Assembly (NCBI RefSeq): GCF_900078385.1 | Contig: NZ_FLQR01000002.1 | Span: forward strand, 16,100 to 80,099 | DNA length: 64,000 nt | Source: an uncultured Microbacterium sp. | GTDB taxonomy: Bacteria > Actinomycetota > Actinomycetes > Actinomycetales > Microbacteriaceae | Direction: 5' to 3' | Part shown: positions 7,766 through 16,539 of the stretch, one piece after another | How positions within the stretch are numbered: the stretch's first letter is position 1 | How the letters are laid out: the number at the start of each line of letters is the position of its first letter | Translations under genes and position numbers: made by a program | The notes under the pieces: model-generated | Databases searched by the model: none | What the model was told of the DNA's origin: nothing | Seen by the model: only the letters and a program-made list of their open reading frames with translations

Positions 7766-8223
7766 CGGCGCCGGTCCCCGGACTCGAGCCCGCGTTCGAC
7801 GTCCACGTGCGGCTGGGCCCGCTCGAGGACCACGGCGACACCCGCGCCGGCCACCGCCGGGTCATCCCGATCACGGGTGGCGCCGTCACCGGCGCCGTGT
7901 CCGCCGAGATCCTCCCGGGCGGCGCGGACTGGCAGGTCGTCCGTCCCGACGGGTCCATCGAGATCAACGGCCGCTACTCGGCGCGGACGCCGAGTGGGTC
8001 GCATCTGCTGCTGCACGCCGTGGGGGTGCGCAGCGGCTCCCCCGAGGTGCTCGAGGCGCTTCTCCGCGGCGAGCAGGTCGACCCGTCGGAGTACTACTTC
8101 CGCACGGTCGTGACGATCGAGACCTCCGCGCCGGAGCTGGCCTGGCTGGAGCGGACCCTGTTCGTCGCCTCCTGCATCCGTGAGGCGGATGCGGTGCGGT
8201 ACACGGCCTACCGCGTGACCTGA
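7762..8223 (+). CDS. DUF3237 family protein
   Basis: 153-residue protein of the DUF3237 family, seen as the GHRRVIPITGGAVTGAVSAEILPGGADWQ stretch (split over residues ~30-58), the SARTPSGSHLLLHAVGVRSG strand pair and the C-terminal VASCIREADAVRYTAYRV. The family is a small beta-barrel of unknown biochemistry, often next to hydrolases and oxygenases. The GTG start overlaps the hydrolase stop by 4 bases. Its 3' end overlaps the convergent rhamnosidase gene by 16 bases, so no terminator separates them. I cannot assign a reaction. Confidence 0.8.
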   Translation: MTAPVPGLEPAFDVHVRLGPLEDHGDTRAGHRRVIPITGGAVTGAVSAEILPGGADWQVVRPDGSIEINGRYSARTPSGSHLLLHAVGVRSGSPEVLEALLRGEQVDPSEYYFRTVVTIETSAPELAWLERTLFVASCIREADAVRYTAYRVT

Positions 8224-10934
8224 CGCGTCGCGGGACCCGCCGGCAGCGCGTGCGCGACGCCGTCCACGATGAGGGTGGCGCGGATGCCGTGCGGCACGTC
8301 CGTGTCGATAGTCGCGACACCGTCGGCCAGCCGCCATCCGACGCGCAGCGGACCGAAGGGCGTGCGCACCTCACCACGCGCCCACTCGAGCCCGCAGTCG
8401 AGGTCGGGCTCGACGACGGCGGCGGCGTAGCCGGGCGCGGACGGCCGGATGCCCGCGATGCGGCGGTAGAGCCAGTCGTCGACGCAGCCGAACGCGTAGT
8501 GGTTGAGCGAGACCGGGCGCACAGCACCGTCGGGCGCGACGGCCTCCCACGACTCCCAGATCGTCGTCGCACCGTGGTCGACCGCGTACAGCCAGGACGG
8601 CGACCGGTCCTGGAACAGCAGGGTGCGGGCGAGGTCGCGGTATCCGGCATCCCACAGCACGTCCAGCAGGTACGGGACGGACAGGAAGCCGGTGTCGAGC
8701 CGGTTCCCGCGGGCGGCGACCAGGGCCGCGAGATGCGCGGCGCATGCGGCTCGGCGGTCTTCCGGGATCATGTCGATTGCGAGCGCGATCACGTGGACGC
8801 CCTGCAGTTCGACGGGGAGTCGCCCGGCGGTGTCCACGTATTCGGCGGCGAAGGCCGCGCGCACGGCGCGCGCCTCGTCCGCGTACGCCTGCGCGTCGGC
8901 GGCGAAGCCGAGCACCTCGGCCATGCGGGCCGCGAGGGTGAGCGTGTGCGCCTGGAACATGGGGCCGATGAGCTCCCCGGTCAGGCGCGGGGCGATGCCG
9001 ATGGCCTCGTGCAGAGGCCGGCCCTCCATCGTGCTCGGCGTCTGCCAGTCGCCGAACTGCGTCCCGGTGTTCCAGAGCAGCGCCTGCGCGCGGCGGCGCT
9101 CCTCGGACAGCGCCTGCCCGTCGAGGGATGTCGGCAGCTCGGCACGCGCCGCCCTGCGCTGGTGATCGATCCAGCGCCGGACGGCGGGGTAGTTCTCGGC
9201 GAGGACGCGAGCGTCGCCGTACCGCTCGTAGAGGGTCCACGGGACGATCGCGATCGCGTCGCTCCACCCCGCGGCGGCCACGATCCCGCCGATCCCGTCC
9301 GCCTGGTCCGCGGCGTCGGCGTCGAACGGCGACCGGGGCGAGGTGATCGGGATGCGGCCGTCGGGCAGCTGATCGGCGCGGAGATTGTCGAGCCAGCGGT
9401 CGAGGAACGGCGCCACGAGCGCGTTGTTCGTCGCCGCGGCGGCGAAGACCTGCGCGTCGCCGGTCCACCCCGCACGCTCGCGCTGCGGGCAGTCGGTCGG
9501 CACGGAGAGGAAGTTCGCCCGCTGACTCCACACGACGTTCTCGTGGAGGCGGTTCAGGCGCGGGTCGGAGCTCTCGAACGTGCCGGTCTGCTCGAGGTCG
9601 CTCGCGATGACGACGGCGACGATGTCGCCGTCGGCGAGCGCCGGCAGGCCGCGCACCCGCGCGTACCGGAAGCCGTGGAAGGTGAACCGGGGCTCCCACT
9701 CCTCGTCGCCGCCGGCCGCGATGTAGACATCGGTCTGATCCTTGTTGATGCCCACGATGTTCTGGAACCAGGCGCCGTCCGGGGCGAGCGCCTCGGTGTG
9801 CTCGATGACGACGCGCTGCCCCGGCGCCGCATCCCGCAGTCGCAGGCGGACACGGCCGGCGATGACCTGGCCGAAGTCGACGATAACGCCGTCGGCGCTG
9901 TCGACGAGGGATGCCGGAGAGAGCTCCGCGACCCGGCGGATCGGCTCCCCCGCGAACGAGACGAGTGCCCCGGTGTCGACCGGCGCCGTGGTCACGGCAT
10001 CCCAGTCGCCGTCGTCGAATCCGGGGCTCGTCCACCCTGCCGGCTCCGCGCGGCGGTCGTACTGCTCGCCGACGAACAGGTCGGCGTAGGTCCAGCCACC
10101 GGTCGCGCTGCGCACACGATCGCCGGGAACGATCACGTCGGTGCGGCCGTCGCGGTAGCGCACGTGCAGCTGCCACGTCGCGGCGGTGCGGGCGCCGAAC
10201 TGCGCGGTCGATCCGGTGAGGCCGTTCGATCCGGCCCACCAGCCGTCTGCCAGCGCGATGCCGAGGACGTTCGGCCCACGGCGCACCGCGCCGGTCACGT
10301 CGTAGGACTGGATCGAGGTGCGGTGCAGGTAGCTGTCGAACCCCGGGGCGAGCACCTCGTCGCCGACCCGCTCGCCGTTCAGCCACGCGGTGTAGACGCC
10401 GCGCGCGGTCGCGTACAGGCGCGCGTCGACGACCTCGGCGGCGAGGTCGACGGCCTGACGCAGCAGGCGGGCGGGCCGCAGGCGCTCTGCGGGCGGGGTC
10501 TGCGGGCCGAGCCCGCGGATCCAGTCGAACAGACTCCACCGCTCGACGCCCGCGTCGTCCTGCCGTGGTTCGATCCACGGCGCCCGCCAGTCGTCGACCG
10601 GCGCGAGCAGGGCCGTCCGGAACGGCGCGCCGGCGGGCTCGGTCCAGCCGGCCGGGCCCCGGCTGCGGACGCGCCACGCGTAGACCGTGTCGGAGCGGAG
10701 GGGCTCCCCGGCGTAGGCGACCGACGGGGTGGTCGTCGCCTCGACGACGCCGCTCCGCCACACGGGCCGGTCGGCGCCGTCGCGCACCTCGATCTCGAAC
10801 GCGTTCTGCGCGTGCGGCGCGATCCAGGAGAAGCGCGGCTCGGCCGTCGCGACGGCGTCGGGCGCGACGGCGTACTCGACCCGGAGGTCGGCGCACGATC
10901 CGGCGCCGCTCGCCGGAGGGCTCACGCTGTCCAC
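8208..10934 (-). CDS. GH78 alpha-L-rhamnosidase 1
   Basis: 908-residue glycoside hydrolase family 78 protein without a signal peptide, so probably cytosolic. It would release terminal L-rhamnose from glycosides. Order: an N-terminal fibronectin-like domain, the Bac_rhamnosid_N beta-sandwich (AWLNGERVGDEVLAPGFDSY), a concanavalin-like part, the (alpha/alpha)6 barrel with TDCPQRERAGWTGDAQ (the Asp/Glu cluster of this family), and a C-terminal sandwich (SLNHYAFGCVDDWLYRRIAG). The GTG at 10934 lies 4 bp after the stop of the second rhamnosidase; another GTG at 10925 is possible. It is last in a five-gene operon starting with the cupin. Confidence 0.92.
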   Translation of the reverse strand: MDSVSPPASGAGSCADLRVEYAVAPDAVATAEPRFSWIAPHAQNAFEIEVRDGADRPVWRSGVVEATTTPSVAYAGEPLRSDTVYAWRVRSRGPAGWTEPAGAPFRTALLAPVDDWRAPWIEPRQDDAGVERWSLFDWIRGLGPQTPPAERLRPARLLRQAVDLAAEVVDARLYATARGVYTAWLNGERVGDEVLAPGFDSYLHRTSIQSYDVTGAVRRGPNVLGIALADGWWAGSNGLTGSTAQFGARTAATWQLHVRYRDGRTDVIVPGDRVRSATGGWTYADLFVGEQYDRRAEPAGWTSPGFDDGDWDAVTTAPVDTGALVSFAGEPIRRVAELSPASLVDSADGVIVDFGQVIAGRVRLRLRDAAPGQRVVIEHTEALAPDGAWFQNIVGINKDQTDVYIAAGGDEEWEPRFTFHGFRYARVRGLPALADGDIVAVVIASDLEQTGTFESSDPRLNRLHENVVWSQRANFLSVPTDCPQRERAGWTGDAQVFAAAATNNALVAPFLDRWLDNLRADQLPDGRIPITSPRSPFDADAADQADGIGGIVAAAGWSDAIAIVPWTLYERYGDARVLAENYPAVRRWIDHQRRAARAELPTSLDGQALSEERRRAQALLWNTGTQFGDWQTPSTMEGRPLHEAIGIAPRLTGELIGPMFQAHTLTLAARMAEVLGFAADAQAYADEARAVRAAFAAEYVDTAGRLPVELQGVHVIALAIDMIPEDRRAACAAHLAALVAARGNRLDTGFLSVPYLLDVLWDAGYRDLARTLLFQDRSPSWLYAVDHGATTIWESWEAVAPDGAVRPVSLNHYAFGCVDDWLYRRIAGIRPSAPGYAAAVVEPDLDCGLEWARGEVRTPFGPLRVGWRLADGVATIDTDVPHGIRATLIVDGVAHALPAGPATRQVTR

Positions 10935-10938
10935 GTGC

Positions 10939-13179
10939 TCAGTCCACCACCCAGTCCCACCGGTGCGTGCCGGCCTCGACCGCGAGGTCGGCCGCGCCCG
11001 GACGGCGCAGCACCGCCGCGACGCCCTCGGGCACGGTGGCATCCACCGTCAGCCGGTCGCCGTCCCGCTGCCACCGCACGGCCGCCCGTCCGAACGGGGT
11101 CTCGTGCGCGACATCCGCCCACGTGAGCCCGCCGCCGGGCTGCGGGGCGATGAGGATGCGCGCGTAGCCCGGCTCGAGGGCGCTCAGCCCTCCGACGGTG
11201 CGGTGCATCCAGTCGGCGATCGCGCCGAACGCGTAGTGGTTGAAGGAGGTCATCTCGCCGGCGTTGATCGACCCGTCGGGGAGCATGGAATCCCACCGCT
11301 CCCAGATCGTGGTCGCCCCCATGCTGACGGGGTACAGCCAGGACGGGCACTCCGTCTGCATCAGCAGGCGGTAGGCGTCGTCGAGGTGCCCGGTCTGGGT
11401 GAGGGCGTCGGCGATGAAGGGCGTACCGGCGAATCCGGTGCTGATGCGATGGCCGCTGCGGGCGACGAGCTCCGACAGGCGGCGCCCGGCGAACTCCCGG
11501 TCGGCGTCGCCGAGGATGCCGAAGACGATCGCGAGGGCGTACACCGTGGTGCAGTCGCTCCGGATGACGCCCTCGTTCAGGTACTCCGCTTCGAAGCCGG
11601 CGCGCAGGCGCTCGGCGAGCGCGGTGAACTCGTCGGCGTCGCGGCCGAGGATCGTCGCGGTCTCGGCGACAATCCGGGCCGTGCGGTAGGCGCAGAGGGT
11701 CGCGACGACGTGGTGGTCGGCCTTCGAGCGGAACGGCTCCTCGGGCGGCGCTTCGGGGTCGAGCCAGTCGCCGAATTGGAAGCCGTTGTCCCAGACGCCA
11801 CTGGGCGCCAGCATCCCGGCGATCGTGCGTGCGTGCGCCGTCATCGAGTCGAACTGGTCGGCGAGCACCGTGGCGTCGCCGTATGCGCTCCAGAGGGCCC
11901 AGGGCACCCAGACCGCGGCGTCGCCCCAGATGGCGGTCGCACCGGGCTTCGGCATCCCCTCCGGCATCGTGAAGTACTTCACGACATCGGGGACGACGAT
12001 CGGGACGACCCCGTCGTTGTGCTCCTGTTCGACGGCGAGGTCGCGCAGCCAGTCGCGGAGGAAGTCCTGCACGTCGTAGAGGAAGGCGGCGGTCGGCGCG
12101 AAGGCGGAGAGGTCGCCGGTCCAGCCCAGCCGCTCGTCGCGCTGCGGGCAGTCCGTCGGCACGTCGACGAAGTTGCCCAGCATGCTCCAGCGTGCGTTCT
12201 CGTGCAGGTGGTTGAGGTTCTCGTCGGACGTCTCGAACCACCCGGTGCGGCGCAGATCGGAGCTGATGACGACGGCGGTGAGCGCCGTCTTCAGGCTGTC
12301 GGCGTCGCCGGCCCAGCCGTCGACCTCGACGTAGCGGAATCCGTGGAAGGTCAGGGTCGGCTCGAAGACATCGGCGCCGCCGCTCAGGATGTAGGTGTCG
12401 GTCGCCTTCGCGGAGCGGAGCGGACGGATGCCGAGCTCATCCCCGTCGAGGACCTCGGCGTGCCGGAGGGTCACGACGTGCCCCTCCTCGCCGGTCACCT
12501 CGACCCGCACCCATCCGACGAGGTTCTGTCCGAAGTCGACGAGTGTCCGTCCGGCCGGCGATGTCCACACCGCGAGGGGCCGAAGGGCGTCGATCCGCCG
12601 CACGGGCGGGGCGAGGGCGGGTTCGAGGCGGGCGGGGTCGACGTCGACGGTGTGCACGCCGACCCATCCCTCGCCGGCGAAGCCGGGTGCGAGCCACGCG
12701 TCGGTGCGCAGGCGCGCGTCGATGCTCTGCCCGTCGTACAGGTCGTTCGCCGTCGTGGCGCCGGCGCCGGATCGCCAGGTGTCATCGGTGCCGGTGATCT
12801 GCTCGTGACCGTCGGCGAAGCGGACCCGCAGCTCGGCGAAGCCGGCGAGCTCGTCGCCGTAGACGGCCTGGTCGCCGTCCCAGCCGAGCCGGCCGCGGTA
12901 CCAGCCGTTGCCGAGGGCGAGGCCGATGACGGTGGTCGGGGCGACGAGCGCCGTCACGTCCCATTCCCGCACCCGCACCCGCCACTCGTAGCTCGACCAG
13001 CCCGGTGTGAGCAGCTCGTCCGAGGCCGGGGCGCCGTTCACCCACGCCTCGCAGACACCGAGCGCCGTCACCGCGAGGGTCGCGGAGACGACCTCGCCGT
13101 GACCGGGATCGAGGGCGATCTCACCGCGCAGGAGGGGGGCCCCGGCGAAGTCCTGGTCCGGCGCGATGAACGCGGTCAC
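10939..13179 (-). CDS. GH78 alpha-L-rhamnosidase 2 (shorter form)
   Basis: 746-residue GH78 protein. It has the same landmarks as its neighbour: AWVNGAPASDELLTPGWSSYEW in the N-terminal sandwich (about 45-66), TDCPQRDERLGWTGDLS in the catalytic barrel, and SFNHYAFGAIADWMHRTVGG near the end. It lacks the fibronectin-like domain present at the front of rhamnosidase 1. The GTG at 13179 overlaps the stop of the upstream hydrolase (GTGA) and is where family similarity begins; the frame is open much further upstream but there it reads antisense-like Arg/Pro-rich sequence. Two dissimilar GH78 enzymes in tandem suggest different linkages or aglycones. Confidence 0.9.
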   Translation of the reverse strand: MTAFIAPDQDFAGAPLLRGEIALDPGHGEVVSATLAVTALGVCEAWVNGAPASDELLTPGWSSYEWRVRVREWDVTALVAPTTVIGLALGNGWYRGRLGWDGDQAVYGDELAGFAELRVRFADGHEQITGTDDTWRSGAGATTANDLYDGQSIDARLRTDAWLAPGFAGEGWVGVHTVDVDPARLEPALAPPVRRIDALRPLAVWTSPAGRTLVDFGQNLVGWVRVEVTGEEGHVVTLRHAEVLDGDELGIRPLRSAKATDTYILSGGADVFEPTLTFHGFRYVEVDGWAGDADSLKTALTAVVISSDLRRTGWFETSDENLNHLHENARWSMLGNFVDVPTDCPQRDERLGWTGDLSAFAPTAAFLYDVQDFLRDWLRDLAVEQEHNDGVVPIVVPDVVKYFTMPEGMPKPGATAIWGDAAVWVPWALWSAYGDATVLADQFDSMTAHARTIAGMLAPSGVWDNGFQFGDWLDPEAPPEEPFRSKADHHVVATLCAYRTARIVAETATILGRDADEFTALAERLRAGFEAEYLNEGVIRSDCTTVYALAIVFGILGDADREFAGRRLSELVARSGHRISTGFAGTPFIADALTQTGHLDDAYRLLMQTECPSWLYPVSMGATTIWERWDSMLPDGSINAGEMTSFNHYAFGAIADWMHRTVGGLSALEPGYARILIAPQPGGGLTWADVAHETPFGRAAVRWQRDGDRLTVDATVPEGVAAVLRRPGAADLAVEAGTHRWDWVVD

Positions 13180-14132
13180 GGGCGCGCCGCCAGGCGCGCG
13201 GAGATCCAGTCGATGGCCTCGTCCATGAGCGGGAGTGGGTCGCTGCCCAGGAAGACGTGGTCGGCACCGGGCACCCGGCGGAACTCGACGTCGCCGCCGG
13301 CCCGCTGCAGCGCCTCCGCGAACACCTCGCTCTGCACGATGGGCACGAGGCCGTCCTGCTCCCCGTGCATGAGGAGGAAGGGGGGCGCGTCGCCGCGCAC
13401 ATGCGAGATGGGCGAGCAGAGGCGCAGCGCGTCCGCGCCGTACGCGGACCCCTCGGTCAGGGTGAGGAGGGGCTCCCGCGAGAGGGTCTCGGCGTGCGAG
13501 GGCGGGATGAGCTCCGTGTCCACCGGCAGCGAGCGCAGCTCGAGGTTCTCGGCGTCGTGCACGCCGTACCAGTCCACGACCGCGGTGACCCGCGTGTCGC
13601 CCGTGCGGACGCCCTCGTCGCCGTCCCACTCCGCCTGGCCGCCGGTGAGGCCCACGAGCGCGGCGAGGTGGGCTCCGGCCGACTCGCCCCAGACCACGAC
13701 GCGATCCGCGTCGATCCCGAGATCGACGGCGAATCGCCGCAGGTAGCGCAGCGCCGCCTTGGCGTCGTGGAGCTGCGCCGGGAAGGGCGCCTCTTTCGAG
13801 TGCCGGTAGTCGAGCGTCGCGACGGCGAAGCCGGCATCCACGATCTTCTGGAACAGCGTGCCGGCCGGCCACATGACAGGGGGCAGACGCCGGTCGCCCA
13901 TGAGCCATGCCCCGCCGTGGATCCAGAGCACGACCGGAGGGCGCTCGGCGCCCTCGGGCACGTGGACGTCGAGGAGCAGCGGGCGGTACCCGGGGATCAT
14001 CGAGTAGGTCAGCCCCTCGAACGAGCGGGCGCCGCGCGGCCGCACCGGGCGCTCCCCGCCGACGGGGCGGATGTACGGCGGCGGCGGCCACTCGTGGTCG
14101 GCGATCTGCGGGGCGGCGGCGGTGTCGGTCAT
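13176..14132 (-). CDS. alpha/beta hydrolase (HSL/BD-FAE-like) 1
   Basis: 318-residue esterase-type alpha/beta hydrolase. The oxyanion HGGAW motif is present (WIHGGAWLMGD), the nucleophile is in WGESAGAH, the acid in the HGEQDGLVP strand and the histidine in GADHVFLG, so the triad is complete. There is no signal peptide. ATG 14132 is preferred because AAGGATGAG lies before it; ATG 14147 overlaps the stop of the upstream gene and is also possible. In an operon of cupin, two hydrolases and two rhamnosidases it is a candidate for hydrolysing an aromatic ester (depside) or for de-acylating sugar residues. Function is inferred. Confidence 0.88.
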   Translation of the reverse strand: MTDTAAAPQIADHEWPPPPYIRPVGGERPVRPRGARSFEGLTYSMIPGYRPLLLDVHVPEGAERPPVVLWIHGGAWLMGDRRLPPVMWPAGTLFQKIVDAGFAVATLDYRHSKEAPFPAQLHDAKAALRYLRRFAVDLGIDADRVVVWGESAGAHLAALVGLTGGQAEWDGDEGVRTGDTRVTAVVDWYGVHDAENLELRSLPVDTELIPPSHAETLSREPLLTLTEGSAYGADALRLCSPISHVRGDAPPFLLMHGEQDGLVPIVQSEVFAEALQRAGGDVEFRRVPGADHVFLGSDPLPLMDEAIDWISARLAARP

Positions 14133-14143
14133 GGTCTCATCCT

Positions 14144-14914
14144 TCATCGGGTGACGCGCAGGCAGAAGTCGATCGCCGCGTCGAACAGGGGGTCGGTGTC
14201 GGTGACGCCGCGCCAGAAGTGCTCGCCCCCGGGCACGCGGGTGAGCTCGACGGGGACGCCGGCCGCGGTCAGTGCGGCCGCGAGCTGCTCGCTCTGACCG
14301 ATCGGCACGTGGACGTCGGCGGTGCCGTGCGCCAGGTGGAACGGCGGGGCGCCCTCGTGCACGTTGTGCACAGGACTCGCCGCGCGGGCGAGGTCGGGGA
14401 GATCCGCGGCGGCGCCGCCGATCCAGCGCGCCTCGCGCGTGTCGGCGGGCGCCTCGCCGGTGTCGTGCGCGGCCATCGTGACGAGGTCGGCCGGTCCGAA
14501 CCAGTCCACGACTCCGCGCACGTCGGTGCGCCGGAGCGCGGTGAGGGCGGCGATGGTCGCTCCGGCGGAGACGCCCCACAGGACGAGCCGGGACGCATCC
14601 ACGCCGTGGTCCGCCCCGTGCGCCGTCAGCCACGAGATCGCGGCGTCCACGTCGTCGAGCTGGGCGGGGAAACGGGCCTCCCCGCTCAGCCGGTACTCGC
14701 ACGACGCGACTGCGAGGCCCGCCGCGACGATCCGGTCGAACGAGCGCTCGACACCGATGCCGGGGGTGAACACCTTCCGGCTTCCGCGCGCGAAGCCGCC
14801 GCCGTGCAGGAACACGACGAGCGGGGCGCCGTCCGCGTCCGGGACCCGGAGGTCCAGGGACAGGGGACGGAACCCCTCCGGCTGGGCGACGTCGATGTCG
14901 AGGCTGGAGCGCAC
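14144..14914 (-). CDS. alpha/beta hydrolase (HSL/BD-FAE-like) 2
   Basis: 256-residue esterase-type alpha/beta hydrolase, a paralogue of the next gene. Motifs are FLHGGGFARGS (oxyanion loop), LWGVSAGAT (nucleophile), HGTADVHVP (acid region) and GGEHFWRG (histidine). The start is GTG 14914, with GAGGG upstream and 8 bp after the cupin stop; reading further upstream gives sequence antisense to the cupin. It is shorter than its neighbour by an N-terminal extension. It is the first hydrolase after the quercetinase-like cupin, so it is the best candidate for the step right after ring opening, but a carbohydrate esterase role cannot be excluded. Confidence 0.87.
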   Translation of the reverse strand: MRSSLDIDVAQPEGFRPLSLDLRVPDADGAPLVVFLHGGGFARGSRKVFTPGIGVERSFDRIVAAGLAVASCEYRLSGEARFPAQLDDVDAAISWLTAHGADHGVDASRLVLWGVSAGATIAALTALRRTDVRGVVDWFGPADLVTMAAHDTGEAPADTREARWIGGAAADLPDLARAASPVHNVHEGAPPFHLAHGTADVHVPIGQSEQLAAALTAAGVPVELTRVPGGEHFWRGVTDTDPLFDAAIDFCLRVTR

Positions 14915-14922
14915 GGGCGCCC

Positions 14923-15477
14923 TCAGTCGCGGAACTGGAACTCGGGCATGAAGACCGTCGCGTACTTCTCGCCCGCCGCACGCAGGACCTCGAACGGCGG
15001 CACGTAGACGCCTTCGGGCTCGGTCGCATCGGTCTTCTGGCCGATCGCGTGGAAGAACCGCTCGAAGCCGGCGGTGCCGCAGCCGAACACCTTCGTCGAG
15101 TTGTGGATCTGGAACGCGTGGATGATCCCCGCCGGCACGTAGGCGAAGTCGCCCGTCACGAGGGTGGTCTTGGAGTGGTAGTCCGCACTGTCGTCCATCC
15201 ACACGGAGATCTCGCCGTCGACGACGTAGAAGAACTCGTGCGTCCGCAGATGCCTGTGGGCGGGGATGCGGTCGCCGCGGCGCCCCGCCATCGTGAAGGC
15301 GCCGTACTGTCCGTCGGTCTCGTCGCCGGAGGCGAGGATCGTGAACAGCTGATCGAACACGAGGGAGCGCTCCCCCTCGCCGTTGCCCAGCACATAGGGC
15401 TGGGGAGCGGCGGGAAGGATGCCGGCGAACGGCACCTTCTCGGGATCATCGGCGGGGAAAGACATCGCCATGGACAT
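14923..15477 (-). CDS. monocupin dioxygenase, quercetinase-like
   Basis: 184-residue single-domain cupin. Motif 1 gives His74, His76 and Glu81 (PAHRH then HEFFYVVDGE); motif 2 gives His120 (YVPAGIIHAF). That is the 3-His/1-Glu metal set of quercetin 2,3-dioxygenases, and the size fits the bacterial monocupin quercetinases of Streptomyces type (known family). Such enzymes open the flavonol C-ring and release CO. A strong AGGAGG site precedes ATG 15477. It leads an operon with two esterases and two rhamnosidases and is divergent from a LysR gene. A sugar-binding or isomerase cupin is the alternative; flavonol dioxygenase is favoured by residues plus context. Confidence 0.78.
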   Translation of the reverse strand: MSMAMSFPADDPEKVPFAGILPAAPQPYVLGNGEGERSLVFDQLFTILASGDETDGQYGAFTMAGRRGDRIPAHRHLRTHEFFYVVDGEISVWMDDSADYHSKTTLVTGDFAYVPAGIIHAFQIHNSTKVFGCGTAGFERFFHAIGQKTDATEPEGVYVPPFEVLRAAGEKYATVFMPEFQFRD

Positions 15478-15504
15478 GTGCTACCTCCTCGTAGACAACT
15501 GCCG

Positions 15505-15524
15505 GGTGGCCGCCATCGGCCACC
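15505..15524. promoter_or_regulatory. inverted repeat in the cupin leader
   Basis: GGTGGCC (15505-15511) and GGCCACC (15518-15524) flank GCCATC. It lies about 30 nt before the cupin start, so it could be an operator or a leader hairpin. Confidence 0.4.
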
Positions 15525-15591
15525 GTCGTAAGACTGGTCCTACTATTCTTCGGTCGGGGGAGCCTGAAATGAAGTTCGATATCCCTACCCG

Positions 15592-15617
15592 CCGTTAGGC
15601 TGCGGCTAAGATAACGG
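15592..15617 (+). promoter_or_regulatory. LysR operator-like dyad overlapping the LysR -10 box
   Basis: CCGTTA (15592-15597) and TAACGG (15612-15617) form a perfect dyad with a nested TTAG-N7-CTAA. TAAGAT (15607-15612) is a -10 box that would start transcription at about the ATG (15620), implying a leaderless LysR mRNA and autoregulation by the bound protein. Confidence 0.55.
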
Positions 15618-15619
15618 TC

Positions 15620-16531
15620 ATGGATGTCCCCATTCACGTCATCCGCTACTTCTGCGTGCTCGCCGAGGAGCTGCACTTCGGCCGCGCGGCCGCACGGCTG
15701 AGCATCACACCGCCGTCGCTCAGCCAGCAGATCGCGCGACTGGAGTCGCAGCTGGGGGCGAAGCTGTTCGACCGCTCGCCGCGCAAGGTCGAGCTGACCC
15801 CGCACGGACGGGAGCTGCTCCCGCTCGCGCGCCGCGTGCAGGACGACCACGACCAGGTCCTCAACTGGGCGATCTCGGTGCGCCGCGACGTGGACGCGCC
15901 GAGCCTCCGCGTGGGGGTGGTCGCCGCCGGCGCGGGCGCGCTGACGACCAGCGCGATCGCGACCACGCTGCAGAAGGTGCCGAACGCGCGCATCGAGATG
16001 CGCCGGTTGGGCTTCTTCGACACCGTCGACGACCTGGACAGCGGGCGGGCGGATGTGGTCTTCGCGCCCTGGCCGCTCCAGTTGCCGCAGCGGATCCGCG
16101 TGGAGCCGCTGTGGAGCGAGCCGCGGGTGCTCGTCGTGCGGAAGGATCACCGGTTCGCGGGCCGCGAGGCGATCACGATCGCCGAGACGGCCGACGAGGT
16201 GTTCGTCGCCGCGGGCGGGGGCGTGCCCGAGGTCGTGGACTGGTGGGTCGTCGATCCGCGCCCGGACGGGTCCAGGCCGCGCCGCGGTCCGACAGCCGAC
16301 AGTGTCGAGGGGCTGCTGGAACTCGTGGCCGCCGGGGCGGGCGTCAACATCGCGGGCGAGTCGGCGTCGCGGCACTACCGCCGCGACGACCTGGCGTACG
16401 TCCGGATCGACGACATCGAGCCGGCGACCATCGTCCTGTGCACCCGCATGGATGCCCGCAATCCGATGGTCACGACGTTCCGCGAGACGGCGCAGACGCT
16501 GTCGCCGCTGCACAACGCGTCGCCTGTCTAA
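15620..16531 (+). CDS. LysR-family transcriptional regulator
   Basis: 303 residues. An N-terminal winged helix (about 1-60: VIRYFCVLAEELHFGRAAARL, then SLSQQIARLESQLGAKLFDR) and a C-terminal periplasmic-binding-like effector domain make a standard LysR protein. It is divergent from the cupin operon over a 142-bp gap, the usual arrangement for an activator of the neighbouring genes. The ATG sits 7 nt after a TAAGAT -10 box with no ribosome site, so the transcript is probably leaderless. The effector is likely an aromatic or flavonoid-derived compound (inference). Confidence 0.92.
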   Translation: MDVPIHVIRYFCVLAEELHFGRAAARLSITPPSLSQQIARLESQLGAKLFDRSPRKVELTPHGRELLPLARRVQDDHDQVLNWAISVRRDVDAPSLRVGVVAAGAGALTTSAIATTLQKVPNARIEMRRLGFFDTVDDLDSGRADVVFAPWPLQLPQRIRVEPLWSEPRVLVVRKDHRFAGREAITIAETADEVFVAAGGGVPEVVDWWVVDPRPDGSRPRRGPTADSVEGLLELVAAGAGVNIAGESASRHYRRDDLAYVRIDDIEPATIVLCTRMDARNPMVTTFRETAQTLSPLHNASPV

Positions 16532-16539
16532 CCGGTCGC

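Noticed and set aside
8250..13746. Very long plus-strand open frames (958 and 1005 codons) over the rhamnosidases
   Set aside because: They are antisense shadows of the high-GC GH78 genes and show no domain motifs; the minus frames carry intact GH78 landmarks.
13180..14091. Long upstream extension of rhamnosidase 2
   Set aside because: The extra ~300 residues are Arg/Pro/Gly-rich sequence in another frame of the hydrolase gene. Family similarity begins at the GTG at 13179, which overlaps the upstream stop.
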